Source: Geotrypetes seraphini
Taxonomy: Eukaryota > Chordata > Amphibia > Gymnophiona > Dermophiidae
Direction of reading: 5' to 3'
Length of the DNA stretch: 64,000 bases
Assembly (NCBI RefSeq): GCF_902459505.1
Contig: NC_047091.1
Span: 152,983,455 to 153,047,454, forward strand
Under the pieces are notes generated by a model that saw only the letters and a list, made by a program, of their open reading frames with translations, was not told the origin of the DNA and ran no database searches. Below, piece after piece: positions 1 to 12,306 of the stretch; the stretch's first letter is position 1, and each line of letters starts with the position of its first letter. Both the position numbers and the translations under genes were made by a program.

Positions 1-1222
1 TTTTCCTGTTAGCAAAAATCCATTTTGACCTGGACATAACTAAGTTATCAGCTAGTAAAAGGCTCCTGTTCTGTTTGCCTATGAACTGTGTCATCGTCTG
101 ACAGCTTAGCATGCAGGCATAATCAGACATTGTCACTATGATCTATTTGCTTGTTTTTTGAGGAAAAGATATGGTAAGGAAATGTGAATATCGGGTTTCT
201 GCATCCATAAAAATATCTCATCTGCTTAGCTACACAATGATTCAATTTGCATCCTGCAATAGCTTAAATATTGCTTCTGTGCATGGAGGAAATATTTATA
301 GGATCACTTAATGCCCTGTGCATCCTACTATTGGAGACCTCTTGGGTGATGCAATTGTTTTGCTCGGATCTTTATTTAGAAATAAAAAAAAAAAGAGTAT
401 ATGACAATTTAAAAGCAATACCATATGCCGCCTTAGTGTGTTTTTATGGAATTCCCGCTTCTTATTCCTGTCTTTTACATTCTCTGTCTGTACTTTTCTG
501 ACCAGGATGTTTACGGCCATAATGCCGATGGTAGCAGCTGGATTGATTCCAGATGATCCCACATTGCAGCCAATCAGAAGACTTGTTTCTCTTGTAGGAA
601 CTTCATTTTGCCTTTTTTTAACGTTTGTTGCTGTTTTTGCATGATGCTCATTGGCATTTTTAATAGGTGCAGCTGATTGTATCCTGATTGGCTGACTGTG
701 GGATCTGTTATTACAGAGCAATGTTAAATCTGCCAATCAGGATGATCTATCAGTGCATGACTTGCTTTCATTCAAATGTCCTTGTTAAGTAGCCTGGCTG
801 CATTTTAAGAAATTTTTTTTCAGTTGACAAATAACACACTAACTCACAATTTGGCAATCACTTACATGATCTGGAGGTATTATGAGAATGGCTACTAATC
901 CTTTTTAAACATTATACCAATGCTTTAAAAAAAATGTTTAATTGATCTACAGCAGGGCTATAACAAGGACCAATGGAAACAAGAAAACTAAATAGTGCAG
1001 TGTTTTTAAAAATTTGATTTTATAAAGCCTCTGGTTTACCCAATACTTTTGGATAGTACAGCACCAAAAAGACAGCTAGGATCTACTCTCTTCTCTATCA
1101 TAAACCAGAGCAGAGGCTTCAGATGGAGCCCAACCTTTTGAGGTAATGCTTAAAATGATTCAGTAAGGCCCAGAGTGACCAAAGAACTCTGTAGTTGTAG
1201 TGGTCAGTCTGTGATCCTTCAT

Positions 1223-1354
1223 AGGGTTACCATATGGCATCATAAAAAGGAGGACGGATTGAGACATCTGGGTTTTAATTCCATTGCTTTCAGTGGCAGT
1301 AAAACCCAGCTGTCTCAATCCATCCTCCTCTTTCTGGAGCTATAGGGTAACCCT
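1223..1354. mobile_element. Palindromic MITE, AGGGTTACC ends
   Basis: The ends AGGGTTACCATAT and GGGTAACCCT are inverted, and the interior folds on itself (GGATTGAGACATCTGGG with CCCAGCTGTCTCAATCC). A second copy lies near 32826-32942. Superfamily not assigned. Confidence 0.7.
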
Positions 1355-1639
1355 AATCCTTTCCCTCTCCCACACACTCACCATGCTCCTGTCCTGGGTA
1401 CAAGGGATTTTACCTTAATCACCCTCTGCAGTTTTTACATCAAAATTCATTTTCTTGCCCTTTGTCCTACAGTTTTGTTGAAAATGAGCAAGAGTCCACC
1501 CTTTTCCTTATATAGATTATTTTATTATGTATGTTTTTATGTAATCCGTGCAGAACTGTGGATGCAGTGGGATATAAATTTTTGTAATAGATAAGGGACG
1601 TCAGTGGAGAAAAAGCGAGTGAGCACATGATTTAACACC

Positions 1640-1748
1640 CTCCCCCTTTATCAAGCCGCAAGCTAAAGGCTGAACCACCCATTCTAAGCCTTTGGGTGGC
1701 TCGGCATTTAGCTCATGCACAGCTTGATAAAAGGGGTGGGGGGGGAGG
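1640..1748. mobile_element. Hairpin MITE with CCCCCTTTATCAAGC-type ends
   Basis: CTCCCCCTTTATCAAGC near 1640 is the inverse of GCTTGATAAAAGGGGTGGG near 1724; the arms pair over about 100 bp. Superfamily not assigned. Confidence 0.55.
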
Positions 1749-1753
1749 TTAAG

Positions 1754-1964
1754 TAGAGAATGATGCGGTGACAATTTGTCCCCAGCCCCACCGGATCTGT
1801 CTCCATCCCTGTCCCTGCTAGCTCTGTCCTCGTATGCACAAGCCTCAAACACTTTAAAATTATAAGTGATTGAGGCTTGTGCAGATGAGAACAGAGCTTG
1901 CAGGGATGGGGCGGGGATGGAGATAGATCCCACATGGACAAATTTGTCTCCGTGTCATTCTCTA
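1754..1964. mobile_element. hAT-like palindromic MITE
   Basis: The ends are TAGAGAATGATGCGGTGACA and CCGTGTCATTCTCTA. The flanks are AGGTTAAG and GGGTTAAG, an 8-bp duplication with one mismatch, typical of hAT. The interior is a long imperfect hairpin. A relative sits at 51942-52200. Confidence 0.7.
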
Positions 1965-2489
1965 GGGTTAAGTATCTGTTGCTAAGCTCAGCATTCTTAC
2001 AGTACCTGTCTTATCCACTCCCCCTATTTATGGCCCTGACCACAAAATTAGTTATCTAACATGTTAACCTAGTATAGAAGCAGATAAAAAGTGCATCAAT
2101 CTGACTAAATCACTTGTTCCAGTCTGTTTTAGCACATCTAAAACAGATATATGCACACATCCACAATTAATAAAATTCTTCGACACTCCTGGTAGTCTGA
2201 TATGAGCTGTTGCTCATAAATAATCTTCAAGAATTTATGCCTCTGCTTCTTGAGTAAACTGTTTGTCTCTTCACTTTGAAGAAATATTGTTATTTACATT
2301 GATACTAGCTCTGTAGATCATCACTGATGCCTGGAAAGCTTTGTTCTGTACCACAGGTCCAGTTAGATCTCTTGTTTGCTGAAGTACATCAGGACTGATC
2401 ACCTCCTATTGCTTGGAGGCAGGGCAGGATCAACCCTTTAGTGGGCTCCAAACCCATCAAATAAAATGCATTTTTCAGTCTCCCCCTTG

Positions 2490-2640
2490 AGGGCCACAAC
2501 CCAGCTGGTTTTCACTTTCCACAATCAATATGCATGAAATCTATTTGAATACAATGAAAGCAGTACATGCAAAGTAATCTCATGCATATTCATTATGAAA
2601 ATCTTGAAAGCCCGATTGGGTTGTGGACCTTGACCATGGT
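2490..2640. mobile_element. hAT-type hairpin MITE, eroded
   Basis: Outer arms GGGCCACAACCCAG and GGGTTGTGGACC, with inner ATGCATGA/TCATGCAT arms. It is the same hairpin family as the better preserved copy at 48012-48206; fragments also occur near 31555-31625. Confidence 0.5.
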
Positions 2641-3120
2641 TGCCCACTAAGCCATCATCTTCACAATTCTCCCTCAACCAGTGAGCATCCCTTCTTAACC
2701 TGTCACTGCCTTTTCTGTAAGGGCCGGATAAGCTCATTATCAGGCACGATTCTTCATGGTTCCAACTGCAGACGAAATCCACCAGACCTCTGCAGTTGGC
2801 AAATTGGCAGTGGGTAATCCTGACTCTTCTTACTTACCACAGCAAAAATCTGCCTTGAGAACTATTGAATTAGTAAATCAGACATATACTTTTTTTCCCT
2901 CACAACCACCAAATGTTTGGATTCTAGGCACATGCCTAGTTTTCCTAAGCGTTAATCCTTCCCTGCCTGGAGATCAGTACTGAGGACTTTATACTTACCC
3001 ATCCTCTTGAATGGCAGGAGAATGTGTGTTCAATTTGTGAGAGAGTAAAATAGGAAGAAAGGATCTGGAGGGACTTCTTGTAGGTAGTTGGACTTATGTT
3101 TCTCTCCTTTCTTTTTGAAG

Positions 3121-3265
3121 GTTTAGCTTTTTCTCACGAGATAAAAAACGCATGTCAACCACACAGAGAAATAACCACTACCAAGAATCTTTTGGCATTT
3201 GGGCAGAATACAACAATGGTGATGACTACACTGAACAAGGCCAAGAGGCTCTACAGCACCTGTGA
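3121..3265 (+). CDS. RILPL1: RILPL1, terminal coding exon (partial gene)
   Basis: This is the last coding exon of RILP-like 1, an adaptor that controls ciliary membrane content and binds LRRK2-phosphorylated Rab8/Rab10. The exon follows a strong pyrimidine tract ending in AG at 3119-3120. It opens with one base that completes a split codon, then reads FSFFSRDKKR, a spacer containing QESFGIWAEY, and ends DDYTEQGQEALQHL before TGA at 3263-3265 (47 residues). From memory, human RILPL1 ends IKRLFSFFSRDKKR...DDGYTEQGQEALQHL, so the C-terminus is nearly identical at both ends. The C-terminal tail has been reported to bind TMEM55B. Earlier exons, including the two RILP-homology regions, must lie before the window; I did not find them in 1-3120. 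An alternative acceptor at 3126 is possible but would drop two conserved residues. Confidence 0.93.
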
Positions 3266-4310
3266 TGACAGCTACTTACTGCTCAGAGGGGACAAGATTA
3301 AAATTTTGACTGAAGCCGGCAGCTGAAAGATCTTTTTTACTTGTGAACAATTGCATATCAACTGTACTTTAAAAACAAAAGGGCGGGAGGATAGTACAAG
3401 TTGCTTATTTAGTGACTGTATCCAAAGCAGTAAGCCAAACGACCAGGTTGTTTATGCTCCTGGATGTCAAAATTAAAAAAGAGGCATTTGGTTATAAATT
3501 TGATGATAACAAAAAGAGTAACAGTCTGGCTTAGCCATTAACTTCCAATAACACAAATTCTTTGAACCAAAAAATAAGCATGCCATGAGATATTTTGTTT
3601 TGAGGATACAGTTTTCAAATAGACGATGTAGCTGCAAATTATGGCAGTGCTTTTAATGTGCATACTTTATCTAAATGTTCAAAAAATACACCTCTGCTGT
3701 TGTTTTCTTTTAAAGAACAAGTGAAAAGTCTGCACAGTAAAAGTGCCCATATGCTTTGTATCTGCTGTTGGTGTGGATAGTGGAGAAAGGGCAAAACAAA
3801 CCACATGTAATTGAAAATTAATATACACATGCTGTTTTCTTTCCCATTCTAAGCACACCACGGAATGCCTCTTTTTAATGTGGCTAAAAGCAGTGGCGCT
3901 ATGAAGCTCACATCTGACTAGGGCACATTTCAGTCAGGTAAAATGCCATTCTCTATGTAAAATACACCTGAAGCCTCTTCTTTTTTGTATTGTCTTGTTT
4001 AGAATTGTTTCTAAAATGTCAAAAGTGATAGCACATAAAACTTTTCCTTTCCAGGGCAAACATTTGATCTGAGATGAAATATACGATGGCACTCACTTCT
4101 GGAGGAGCTCTGCTTGGAAGGGACAGTAAATGTTTCACTTTATTTATAGTGCCTAACGCATGTAAATAATGTAGATACAGATGTAAACGCTTTGAGCTGT
4201 CTTACATTTTGTCACAAGAGACATGCAGTATTAACAGAGACTGATTCACTTAACAAAATGCTGGAGCCATTCAATCTTTTGTAGAGAAATAAAGTCTTTT
4301 ATAGGATAGT
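3266..4310 (+). other. RILPL1: RILPL1 3' untranslated region with poly(A) signal
   Basis: This AT-rich non-coding stretch follows the RILPL1 stop codon. A canonical AATAAA lies at 4288-4293, so cleavage is expected about 15-25 bases later. No clear repeat termini were seen in most of this interval, in contrast to the flanks, which fits a retained 3'UTR. The end point is inferred. Confidence 0.5.
4288..4293 (+). terminator. AATAAA poly(A) signal, probably RILPL1
   Basis: A canonical AATAAA hexamer in GAGAAATAAAGTC, about 1.0 kb after the RILPL1 stop, just before CR1 repeat sequence begins near 4563. Confidence 0.5.
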
Positions 4311-4562
4311 GAATATTTGTGTACATTGAGTCGTTAAATGGGTGGGTGAGCTCCAGAGGAACATCTGTCTTTCTTCTTGAGTTGAATGCACCTGCAGTCA
4401 TTCAAATCATCAATATAACAAGTTTGCCCTCTTATTGGCATAATCCTCTTCTATATTATCCTAATTTATTTTGGTTTCCCTTTGTGTTTGATGTGGTATT
4501 TTCCTCTTCCTTTTAAGTACCACCTGAACTAGAGGTTTCTCTCACCCCCATGGATCTGCAGT

Positions 4563-5011
4563 AACATAAGAACATAAGAAGTTGCCGCCGCTGAGGCAGA
4601 CCAGAGGTCCATCTCGCCCAGCGGTCCGCTCCCGCGGCGGCCCATCAGGCCTATTGCCTGAGCAGTGGTCCCTGACTATTTCTATAACTACCTCTTGCTC
4701 CTATCCCTATAACCTACCTCTACTCCTATCTGTATCCCTCAATCCCTTTGTCCTCTAGGAACCTATCCAAATCTTCTTTGAAGCCCTGTAACGTGCTCCT
4801 GCCTATCACAGCCTCCGGAAGCGTGTTCCACGTATCCACCATCCTCTGGGTAAAAAAGAAATTCCTAGCGTTTGTTCTAAACCTGTCCCCTTTCAGTTTC
4901 TCCGAGTGCCCCCTTATACTTGTGGTTCCCCATAATTTGAAAAATCTGTCCCTGTCTACTTTTTCTATGCCCTTCAGGATCTTGAAGGTTTCTATCATGT
5001 CTGGTAGCTAA
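4563..5011 (-). mobile_element. CR1-type LINE, 3' end
   Basis: The minus strand encodes the end of the CR1 ORF2 (MIETFKILKGIEKVDRDRFF, then FFFTQRMVDTWNTLPEAV), followed by a 3'UTR that ends CTTATGTTCTTATGTT. This is the typical 5'-truncated CR1 remnant. Other copies occur at 15866, 20130, 24086, 58800 and 60765. Confidence 0.85.
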
Positions 5012-5390
5012 CTGCAGATTTTTTTTCCTCCATTTACATCCTCCCTTTCCCAAACACACCAGTCTGTCCATTTCAGTGATAATCAGAGGCCAGAAGCCAA
5101 CCAAGAGAAGGCTGCAAACAGAAGACTTCCTTAAAGGTCCAGGACTCCTTCCTCTCAGGTTTGGGGGTGGTTTGGAATTAGCCCCAGAACCTGACCTGCC
5201 TGGCTGGCCCGTAACGTCCTCTCTGACATTAGAATTGATGTCGGGCGGCGAGAGTTGGTCGGTCCCTTGGGGAAGAAAAGCAGGGAGGGAGAACTTGGCG
5301 CTGGCCTGTTCCCAATGGCAGCAGTGGCAGCCTTTCCCTGGTGGCAGTGGCAGCAGCATGTTTCCCAATGGCGGTGGCATGGGGGAGGAC

Positions 5391-5610
5391 AGGGAGAAAG
5401 AAAGGGGGCAGGGTGAAACAAAGCAAAAAATGGGGCACGGAGAGAGAAAGACAGACATAGAGAAAGGGGGCATGGAGAGAGAAAGAAAGAAGGGGGCAGG
5501 GTGAAAGAAAGAAAGAAATGGGGCACGGAGAGAGAGAAAGAGACATACAGAAAGAAAGGGGGCATGGAGAGAGAAAAAAAGAAGGGGGCAGGATGAAACA
5601 AAGAAAAAGT
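5391..5610. repeat. GA-rich minisatellite
   Basis: About two and a half imperfect copies of a roughly 95-bp purine-rich unit containing GGGGCACGGAGAGAG and GGGGGCATGGAGAGAG. Long minus-strand frames across it are low-complexity artefacts. Confidence 0.7.
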
Positions 5611-5820
5611 TGGAGAAGGGAATGAGGTTTGGAGGAGAGGAAGCATACAGGAGGCTGAAAGAAGGGAAGAAATATTGGATGCACAGTCAGAAAAATAAAG
5701 TGCAACCAGAGAATGATGAAATTACCAAACAAAGGTAGGAAAAATTATTTTATTTTCAATTTAGTGATCAAAATGTGTCCATTTTGAGAATTTATATATG
5801 CTGTCTATATTTTGCACTAT

Positions 5821-5953
5821 GGCCCCCCTTTTACTAAACCGCAATAGCGTTTTTTAGCGTAGGGAGCCTATGAGCGTCGAGAGCTGCGTGGGGCATTCAG
5901 CGTAGCTCCCTGTGCTAAAAACCACTATCGCGGTTTAGTAAAAAGGGAGGGGG
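5821..5953. mobile_element. Harbinger-like hairpin MITE
   Basis: CCCCCCTTTTACTAAACCGC at the left is inverted as GCGGTTTAGTAAAAAGGGAGG at the right, with GC-rich inner arms (TAGCG/CGCTA). Same family as 15939-16078. Confidence 0.6.
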
Positions 5954-8119
5954 TATATTTGTCTATTTTTGTATAGTTGTTACTGAGGTGACATTGCATA
6001 AAGTCATCTGCCTTGACCTCTTTGAAAATCCACGGAATATAAGGAAACATTATGTTCTTACCTGTTAATTTTCTTTCCTTTAGACGCAGCAGATGAATCC
6101 AGAGACTAATGAGATAGCACACATCTACCAGCAGGCGGAGATAGAGAAACTGATTAACAGGTGGTCCTATTGGCTGGCACTCCTGTATCTACAGAATAGC
6201 TCCTTGCCCAAGCATCCGTAACCATCAATAGGCATAGCATGTAAAAAACTTCTTTCCCATAACAAATCTCAAAAGGCAATCATACAGAATACAACCATCA
6301 ATAATAACAAACTTTGAAAGTTGCAAAAGAAAAAACCGAGAGACAATATCCAGAAAGGGTGGGGCTCTGGATTCATCTGCTGTGTCTAAAGGAAAGAAAA
6401 TTAACAGGTAAGAACATAATTATTTACTTCCTTAGCAACAGCAGCAGATGAATCCAGAGACCAATGGGATGTAGCAAAGCAATCCTCAAGCTGGGTGGAA
6501 AGCAAACGCCACCTCCGCAACAACCGAAGCACTAAATGCATCCACCGCATGCGCCCCCACATCCAACCGGTAATGCTGAGATAAAGCACTCTCGGAAGAC
6601 CAAGTAGCCACGAGACAAAACTCCTCCAAGGAAAAAACCTCTGGACCGAGTCCAAGAAGTAGCCATCGTTCTAGCAGAATGGTCATGAAGTTCTTTTGCC
6701 AACCGCTTCCCTGCCATCAAGCAAGCGTAAAGAATGTCCTCCTGGACCCATCGAGCGATGGAGGCTTTGGACACCACCATATGTTTGAGGCGTCCCTTGA
6801 AGAATACAAAAAGTGATCTAAACAACTAAAAGTCGTTAGAAACCTAGCTCGTGGAGAACACTACGCACATTCAAAAAATGCATTAAATAAAAGCACGTCT
6901 CTCCATTTCTCCTCCCAGGAAGAAGGAAGGAAAAGTGAGAATGTCATAAAAGAAAGGATGACACCTCCTTAGAAAGAAATTGTGGTACCGTCTGAACTGA
7001 TACCCCAGATTTTGTAAACAGAAATAGGAATCCCCGCCGAACAAGGCCTGCAACTCAGAAAACCGCCGAGCTGAAGCCATGGCCACAAAAACCCCGTGTC
7101 CAACGGCACAGCCTTTTAGAATCTCAAAAGACAAGGATGAAATGAAGCCTTCGGTAAACTGCGAAGAAGTACCTGAAGACTGTACTCTGGACAGGGATTT
7201 CTAAGAGATGTACGAATATACCATACACAGTTTAGGAACTGAACTACATGAAGCTGAGAAGTAAGCGAAGAGCAAGATACCTAGCCCTTGTAACAAGCTA
7301 AGAATGGCACTTGAAGCTGAAGGGAATTGAACGCTAAGCCCTTGGCAATACACTTGTGCCAAAAAGAACTCTGGAAGGGTGCAAATGTTGAGAAGTACCC
7401 AAGAAAGAAAAAACCTCCAAAAGGAAGCAGAAGCCACAGGTGAAGACGTCTGTATCGCCTGGATAAGAGAAGAAACAACCTGCTTCGCATAACCCTTAAC
7501 ACGTCAGCCATGACTTTCCAAAAGCTAGGTCGTAATACCAAAATAGTACGAATATCCATGTTGATCGGACTCTTGGCGAGCAAATCCGGAGATAACAGGA
7601 AACTCAACAGTTCGGCTGTTGAAAGACTCATCAGATCCGCATAGCAAGGATGGCGCAGCCAATCCAGAGATTCTACAAATACTGTGCCCTGAAAGCGAGC
7701 TTGAGATGGCAAATCCAAGCCATCATCAGCCAGGGAAAAACACTGAAAAAAAAAAAGAAACCAGAGGCAAGAAAGAAGCCACGCTGCTACCCCCTCTGAC
7801 TCCCACTCCCTATGCCCGCTGAAGAAGCTAGGAAGCTTAGAATTTCGAGACGAGGCCATGAGGTCTAGTTCCATGAGATCTCACTTCCATACAAAGAGCT
7901 GGAACGTCTGAGCCAAATCCTCAATATCCAGAATGTAGAAGATTTCACTATTACAGTGGTGCCTCGCACAGCGAACGCCTCGCACAGCGAACGCTGCGCA
8001 CAACGAACTTTATGTCTTGATTCATACAACGGACTTCGTTTCACACAACGAAGTCCGGGGTTCCTGCGGGGTTGGATCGCAGCGGGGTTGGTTGAGCCGC
8101 GAGGGTAGTCTCCTTCTCC

Positions 8120-8280
8120 TTACCTGCCCTGTCGCAGCACACAGCCGAACGGAAATCTTCCCGATGTCAGCGCTGACGTCGGAGGGAGGGCTTAAGCAAA
8201 GCCCTCCCTTCCTCCGACGTCAGCGCTGACATCAGGAAGACTTCCGTTCGGCTGTGTGCGGCTGCGGCAGGGCAGGTAGG
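8120..8280. repeat. Long palindrome A inside MITE
   Basis: Arms of about 75 bp pair TACCTGCCCT...CAGCGCTGACGTCGGAGG with its inverse, with a spacer of about 12 bases near 8191-8203. Confidence 0.85.
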
Positions 8281-8360
8281 AAGAAGGCAATGGCGAACGA
8301 AAGAGGGGGGAGGGGGTGGTCCGCCCCGAAGAATGTGCACAGCTGGTCAGGTCCCCCGAT

Positions 8361-8525
8361 CGACCGACAACAGGCCCGGCCGACAAACCTCCCTGCCCTG
8401 TAGCCGCGAATCTAAATTACCTCTTACAGCAGCTTCAATAATCCAGCTGCTGTAAGAAGGTAATTTAGATTCGCGGCTACAGGACAGGGAGATTTGTCCG
8501 ACCGGGCCTGTTCTGTTGTCGGTCG
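8361..8525. repeat. Long palindrome B inside MITE
   Basis: CGACCGACAACAGGCCCGG...GTAGCCGCGAATCTAAATTAC is repeated inverted after a spacer near 8440. The arms are about 75 bp with few mismatches. Confidence 0.85.
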
Positions 8526-11500
8526 GGTGCAAAAGCGCCACAAAGGTGGAGGCAGGGAGGGAGGAAAGGTGGAGTGGAGAAGAAAAGACGCTTAAGGGGG
8601 GAGAAGGCCGCTGAAAGCACATGTTGGAGCAGGGGATGAGAGGGAGGGAGAGAAGGGGAAATATTGGACAAGGGCAGAAGGGATGCTAAATCATAGGGTG
8701 ACAGGCAGAGAGAACAACAGGAAAAAGAGTGGAAGCAATCTTGAACCCTGAGGGTGAGGGCAGAGAGAGGTGGTGAGATGATTGATCATGGGGAGAGGGA
8801 CAAAAGGGAATAGAGATGGGATAGGAAGATAGTGGAAGTAAAAGGACAGGGAGATGTATGTTTTTAGATGTATCTAAATAAAAATAATAACAAAAAATTT
8901 ATCTTTTTTATGTCATCTTAGCATATTTTATGCTGCAGAACGAATTATTTTTTTTTACATGTATTCCTATGGGAAAACGTGTTTCACATAACGAACGTTT
9001 CACATAACAAACTTGCTCCTGGAACCAATTAAGTTCGTTGTGTGAGGCACCACTGTACTAACATTTACACTTTCTAGAGCGTACACAGTGCTGTACACTG
9101 TAACATACAATAAATGGGCCATGCACAGATTTTGTGGAGAGAAAGTCTATCCAAACTCTTTTCCTGACCCGTAAAATGATCTGCCAACAGAAGAGGAAGA
9201 TGAGGGTCCAACCATTGAGGTAGAACCACAACTTTACCCGCCAACTGAGTACATCACCTACTGCCCAAGCTGTAGAGAAATACCCCCATCATAATACTGA
9301 CTGAAAAGACCTTCAGCATCATTCCGGAAGAATGATCTGAAGCTCCAGAAATGGTAGCCTGACAATGCTCCAGAGTAGAAGAATGAACAAGTACTGAGTC
9401 ACCTCTTAAGACCAGACTCGTGGAGTTGAGGATGGAAGGCACCGAGCCCCCCAACCCGACAGCCCGGGATGTTTGGTGACCATGAGCTAGTCCAGCAAAG
9501 ACCAAGGCATGCCTTTGAAAAGAGAAATCTCGCTGAGCCACCAAATCATACAGAGCGATGCTTGAGGAGCCTACCAAATAATTGTAGCCCTGAGATACCG
9601 GCAACCACCGGAACAAAAGCGACCGCTGTAGCGTTATAATGGGAAAGCAAGCCAAAGTTCCCAGTGGAGTCAGCAACATGGATCCTAGAACCTGTACAGA
9701 ATCCCATACTCTTGGTCATGGTGACCGAAGAAGAATGCAAACCTGAGACTGTGACTCATCGCCTTAGTCTCTGGGAAGAAACATATTTCTCTCCTATATG
9801 AATAAAAACATCTCCCTGATACATCTATAAATAGTACAGGAGAAAAGAGCGCTGTGCAAATTTGAAGATTCACGGACAAAGAATTGAGGAAAAGAAACCA
9901 CCCTTTTCGTGTCATTCAAATGGCCCGACTGGAAGACGTCCGAATCAAGCAGTCAGTCAAGAAGAAAGTAGGTGAATCGCCTGGTAGTGCCAAAATGGTA
10001 CCACTGCCCACATTTTCTAAAATGTTCGTGAAGCCTTGGGTAGGTGAAATGGCATGTGCCAAAACTGAAAACGCTGCTCCAAGAGAGGCAAGCAAACCTA
10101 GTGCTGATTTGGAGTCCATAGTGAAAATGTAAATATTCTCCCAGTTTTTCTGCAGAAATGTGTAACCCTGAGAAACTAATTCAGCAGAATGGGATCCAGC
10201 CTGACCCCATCTTGGGCACCATGCAGTAAGTGGAACAACGTCCCTTAGTTCCTGAAGAACTACAAGAACTGCCTTGAGGACCAGTAACACTTAAAAGGGA
10301 AACACAAAACATAGAGACTCCAAGAACGAACCGGAAACCGGAGAATACAAAGTTGCAAACATCCTGAAAAATGTTCACAGCCCCCTGACATTATAGCGTC
10401 TTCCCCCTCATGAGAAAGCCTGAAGAGTCATTGAAAGTCGTCAAGATCCCCTCAGAATGAAGTGCAGAAGGTCAGGGAACGGCAGGATGAGAACTAGGAT
10501 CTGTAAGAAGAAATTCTCCTAGGAAAATCAAGTTTCGCAATGTAAAGAGGAGTATACTGGAACCATGAAAACAGTACTAACTCTATGCAACGTGAGCGAA
10601 ATACGTATGTCCTTTAAAGTGAATACGTACTAGATGCAATCAAGATGCTGCATCTACCGCCCCGTGGAAAACAACAGCATCCTAACAGGTATCAAAGCTC
10701 ACATCGCTAATGAGAGCTTCAGGGATGAGGCTAATAGCCACATAGCGCGCGCTCCTCCGCGAGTTTGATAGAATAGGTAACTGGCTCCCGGTTAGAAGGA
10801 GCTGCACAGCCCTTCCTGTCTGGTCGGGGGGGTCCATCTAGCATGTGCCATGAGAAAATGACAACAGGAGAAACCAGCATGATAAACATGCAAATCTGAA
10901 GTCCAGGCCCTCTCAGAAATATAGAAAGAGAGTCCTGGCCGCAGGAAGATGCCCATAGAGACATTATGCCCATAGAGACAGCCTGAACTTGGAAACTGTT
11001 TGTACTTCCTTTAGGCATATATATCCTATGCCACTACTAGACACATGCAGCGCAGCACAGAGGCTCAAATAAGAAGGACAGTTATCAACAGACAAAGGCT
11101 CAAACTGCAGGGACCCCAAGAGAGACAATGAGATACCCGTGTGAAATACAGGGCACTATCTTACTGCTGATCTCACTGTGCTGTGATTTGCCGTAAGTCG
11201 ACCCAGTCCGGAGACAAACCGAGACTGAGTGACCTAGCACAGGTCAGAGTCTCTCTGGTAATCCCCTTGAGTGCTAACCCCAGAGTCCGATTAAACAAGC
11301 AGCTTCCTTCAAGTGAATACAGCAGGAACACAGACATAGACATATAAATCTGCCCAAGCTTGTCCCAAAGCTGGTGAAACATGAACAACTTGTCTGAACC
11401 AGAAAGGAGAGAAGCCGCAGCATACCCTGACCAAAGTCAGCTGGAAATAAATTACCGGAACGCTGCAGCTCTCCCGCCATCGCCGGAGACTCAAGTGCAC

Positions 11501-12190
11501 GCCAGATTCAAGCCCCGCAAAATTTACCCTGCTGCGGCCTGCATAGAAAGAAAATCAGACTCGGGGAATAACTAGAAGAACGGTGTGGTGCTTCCCACAG
11601 CGCTGGAAAAAACATGTCCCATCTCATGCGCGCTACTATAAACCGGCACCTGCACAATCAGCTGCACATGGCCACGACAAACACCGACGAAAGAGAGCCT
11701 CGGAATAAACAGGACTACTACTGCTGCACTGAAACCCAACGAGGAGAACAAGTGCGAGCATGAAATCGCACCACTATTGCCGCGCTGTAACCAACAAGGA
11801 AACCAAGCGCGTGCATGCAAAGGGCGGGAAAGTCCCCGCTCCCTTAACGAATTTCTAGTCATAAAACTTAGCCTCAATAAAATATCCATTCCTTAAACGT
11901 ATGTTGACCAAACTCACAGTACTAAGACTCCCAAACAGAACCTGAAGTTCAAACAACAGTAAAAAACACATACATACTCACAAGCTTGTTGTTAGGGCCG
12001 GTTGAAGCCAGTAAGAGTAAGGGCAGAATGTAGCAACTGTGGTCTCCCTTTTTTTTTTTAACAGAGAAGGGAAAGAAGAAAAAATGGAGACCCAGTCAGA
12101 CCCTCTATCATTGGAGGGAGGGTGAGGCAGGGACCTGGGGGGGCCCAGGTGTAACCCCTAAAGCCGGCACCGTTCAGCCGGACACCCCTG

Positions 12191-12306
12191 TCTCACTGAA
12201 GAGAAATCTCAACAGGAGAAATAAAATTGCCATCTCACTGAAGAGAAACCTCAACAGGAGAAATAGAATGGCAGTCTCACTGAAGAGAAACCTCAACAGG
12301 AAAAAA
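12191..12306. repeat. Three tandem copies of a 42-bp unit
   Basis: The unit begins TCTCACTGAAGAGAAA and contains CTCAACAGGAGAAAT; it lies in the terminal part of the 6-12.5 kb DIRS fossil. Confidence 0.8.

Larger units (their letters stand above)
1..3120 (+). other. RILPL1: RILPL1 last intron, repeat-bearing
   Basis: No coding exon was recognised here. The stretch holds hairpin MITEs (listed separately), AT-rich unique-looking DNA, and an imperfect inverted pair around CCAATCAG/CTGATTGG at about 558-581 and 688-709. By position it should be the final intron of RILPL1. Confidence 0.5.
7954..9055. mobile_element. Tigger-like (Tc1/mariner) MITE with two internal palindromes
   Basis: The ends CAGTGGTGCCTCGCACAGCG and TTGTGTGAGGCACCACTG are inverted and flanked by TA on both sides (7952-7953, 9056-9057). 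Inner sub-terminal copies of the AACGAA motif repeat. It carries no transposase. It is inserted in the DIRS fossil, so it is younger than that element. Two long palindromes (8120-8280 and 8361-8525) fill much of its left half. Confidence 0.85.

Noticed and set aside
3096-3326. A 76-residue frame over the RILPL1 exon
   Set aside because: It is in a different frame from the conserved RILPL1 C-terminus and ignores the splice acceptor; a shadow.
4877-5732. Long minus-strand frames rich in Pro, Phe, Ser and Leu
   Set aside because: Translation of a purine-rich minisatellite; low complexity, no gene signals.
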